Shown: piece after piece, positions 6,557-7,174 of the stretch
How the letters are laid out: each line of letters starts with the position of its first letter
Numbering within the stretch: position 1 is the stretch's first letter
Assembly: GCA_001772985.1 (NCBI GenBank)
Contig: MEVN01000035.1
Coordinates: 1-7,174 of the forward strand
DNA length: 7,174 nt
DNA from: a candidate division WWE3 bacterium RIFCSPLOWO2_12_FULL_36_10
GTDB taxonomy: Bacteria; Patescibacteriota; WWE3; UBA101185; UBA10185
Direction: 5' to 3'
The notes under the pieces: model-generated
What the model was told of the DNA's origin: nothing
Database searches by the model: none
The model's input: only the letters and a program-made list of their open reading frames with translations
Translations under genes and position numbers: made by a program

Positions 6557-6919
6557 TTAGTTTCTGGCCTTACCAAAATATAGCGCAAGAATCGGCTTCT
6601 TATTGGCTATGGCGTAAAAAAGCTGATAACCGACCGTTATTGTTGGTCTTGTTATTTCCACAATAACCATATCGCAATTTTTAATCGCTTTCGTATGCTC
6701 CTCATAAAATTTTTTACGGTCAATGGCTTTAAAAATATCGGACTCTTTTGGTTTCTTAGCGCCTTTCGATTGATATTTTTTAACCACCTCTTTCCAGTAT
6801 TTTACCCAATCTAAAATAATTTTGCAGTGATTATTTTCAACTTCTTTTACAATCAGCGAGTAGTTATCAAATAACTCTGGAATTGCGAAAGTTGATGCTG
6901 AAAAAAATATTTTTTTCAT
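6557..6919 (-). CDS. Nucleoside 2-deoxyribosyltransferase-like protein
   Basis: About 120 residues beginning MKKIFFSAS. The first strand followed by a small-residue turn, then AIKNCDMVIVEITRPTITVG (79-98, counted from the TTG at 6922) and YQLFYAIANKKPILALY (99-115), follow the nucleoside 2-deoxyribosyltransferase/Rossmann-like pattern, in which a conserved acidic residue near ..VVEIT.. and the later G-x-E/Q-L helix build the active site. The family's usual glutamate after the glycine turn is glutamine here (Q100), so transferase activity is doubtful and a nucleotide-binding or modification role is possible. It is shorter than typical members (about 150 residues) and stops right after the last strand (FGKARN). 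The ATG at 6919 is preferred over the in-frame TTG at 6922. GC is about 35%. It lies 29 nt after the histidine-kinase stop and is probably in the same transcript. Confidence 0.6.
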   Translation of the reverse strand: MKKIFFSASTFAIPELFDNYSLIVKEVENNHCKIILDWVKYWKEVVKKYQSKGAKKPKESDIFKAIDRKKFYEEHTKAIKNCDMVIVEITRPTITVGYQLFYAIANKKPILALYFGKARN

Positions 6920-6948
6920 CAAAACTTTTCACTTTGCACTTTAAAATT

Positions 6949-7174
6949 TTAATTTTGAACTTCCACCGGCACCCACAGGCAAAAGCTTGATCCTTTTCCT
7001 TTGCCTTTTGATTCCACCCACACACCGCCGTTATGCGCTTCGGAGAGTTTTTTTGTAATATATAAACCTAGGCCGGAGCCGTCCGGATTGACTTGGGCGA
7101 TTCCTTTGACGCGGGAGAATTTATCAAAAAGTTTTTTGGCGTCTTCCGGATCCAGGCCCATTCCCGTGTCATTG
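6949..7174 (-). CDS. Sensor histidine kinase, C-terminal fragment (runs off the right edge)
   Basis: The frame is open from the window edge, so an internal ATG at 7161 is not the start. The visible part is the end of a HATPase_c domain: NDTGMGL (G1/N-box-side DxGxG motif) immediately inside the edge, the F-box-like KLFDKFSRV, then the G2 box DGSGLGLYITKK and the closing WVESKGKGKGSSF strand. The protein ends in PVEVQN 75 codons from the edge, directly after the ATPase fold, so there is no C-terminal receiver domain. It is the ATP-binding half of a two-component sensor; the sensing and dimerisation parts lie outside. GC is about 48% (108 of 224 counted), much higher than the cassette to its left. 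Confidence 0.92.
   Translation of the reverse strand, partial: NDTGMGLDPEDAKKLFDKFSRVKGIAQVNPDGSGLGLYITKKLSEAHNGGVWVESKGKGKGSSFCLWVPVEVQN

Noticed and set aside
6930..6942. Tandem CACTTTG/CACTTTA repeat between the histidine-kinase and deoxyribosyltransferase-like genes
   Set aside because: Only two 7-bp units, too short to call a repeat array or attachment site.

Overview
The window is AT-rich DNA with seven readable genes, two of them cut by the window edges, and one short gene-sized gap. Six gene starts can be inspected and none has a recognisable Shine-Dalgarno sequence. The edge genes are a histidine-kinase C-terminus and a small nucleoside-deoxyribosyltransferase-like protein of a kind I associate with Patescibacteria (CPR). 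I therefore lean towards a Patescibacteria-like genome, but this is a guess from style, not a marker-gene assignment.

Layout. (i) Positions 1-96: start of an unrecognised minus-strand gene. (ii) 97-203: a divergent intergenic region with a good sigma70-like promoter for the rightward genes and three operator-like dyads. (iii) 204-2939, plus strand: a single-chain PheRS-like aminoacyl-tRNA synthetase paralogue (PheS-type catalytic domain plus FDX-ACB domain), then a Gfo/Idh/MocA oxidoreductase. (iv) 2874-6543, minus strand, read right to left: an APH/choline-kinase-fold phosphotransferase, a group II PLP decarboxylase and a HisC-like PLP aminotransferase. The two arms converge and their 3' ends overlap by 66 bp. 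(v) 6557-7174, minus strand: the nucleoside-deoxyribosyltransferase-like gene and the histidine-kinase fragment. The kinase fragment is clearly richer in GC (about 48% by hand count) than the central genes (about 27-35% in stretches counted).

Together, genes 204-6543 look like a compact accessory cassette for an amino-acid-derived small molecule or modification. It offers an amino-acid activating enzyme, a transaminase, a decarboxylase, an NAD(P)-dependent oxidoreductase and a kinase. The synthetase paralogue keeps the ATP-binding motifs and an intact-looking FDX-ACB domain, but the residues that line the phenylalanine side-chain pocket in true PheRS have changed, which suggests a different amino acid or acceptor. 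I cannot name the product and know of no described pathway with this exact gene set. No tRNA, rRNA, CRISPR array, transposase or insertion sequence was seen.
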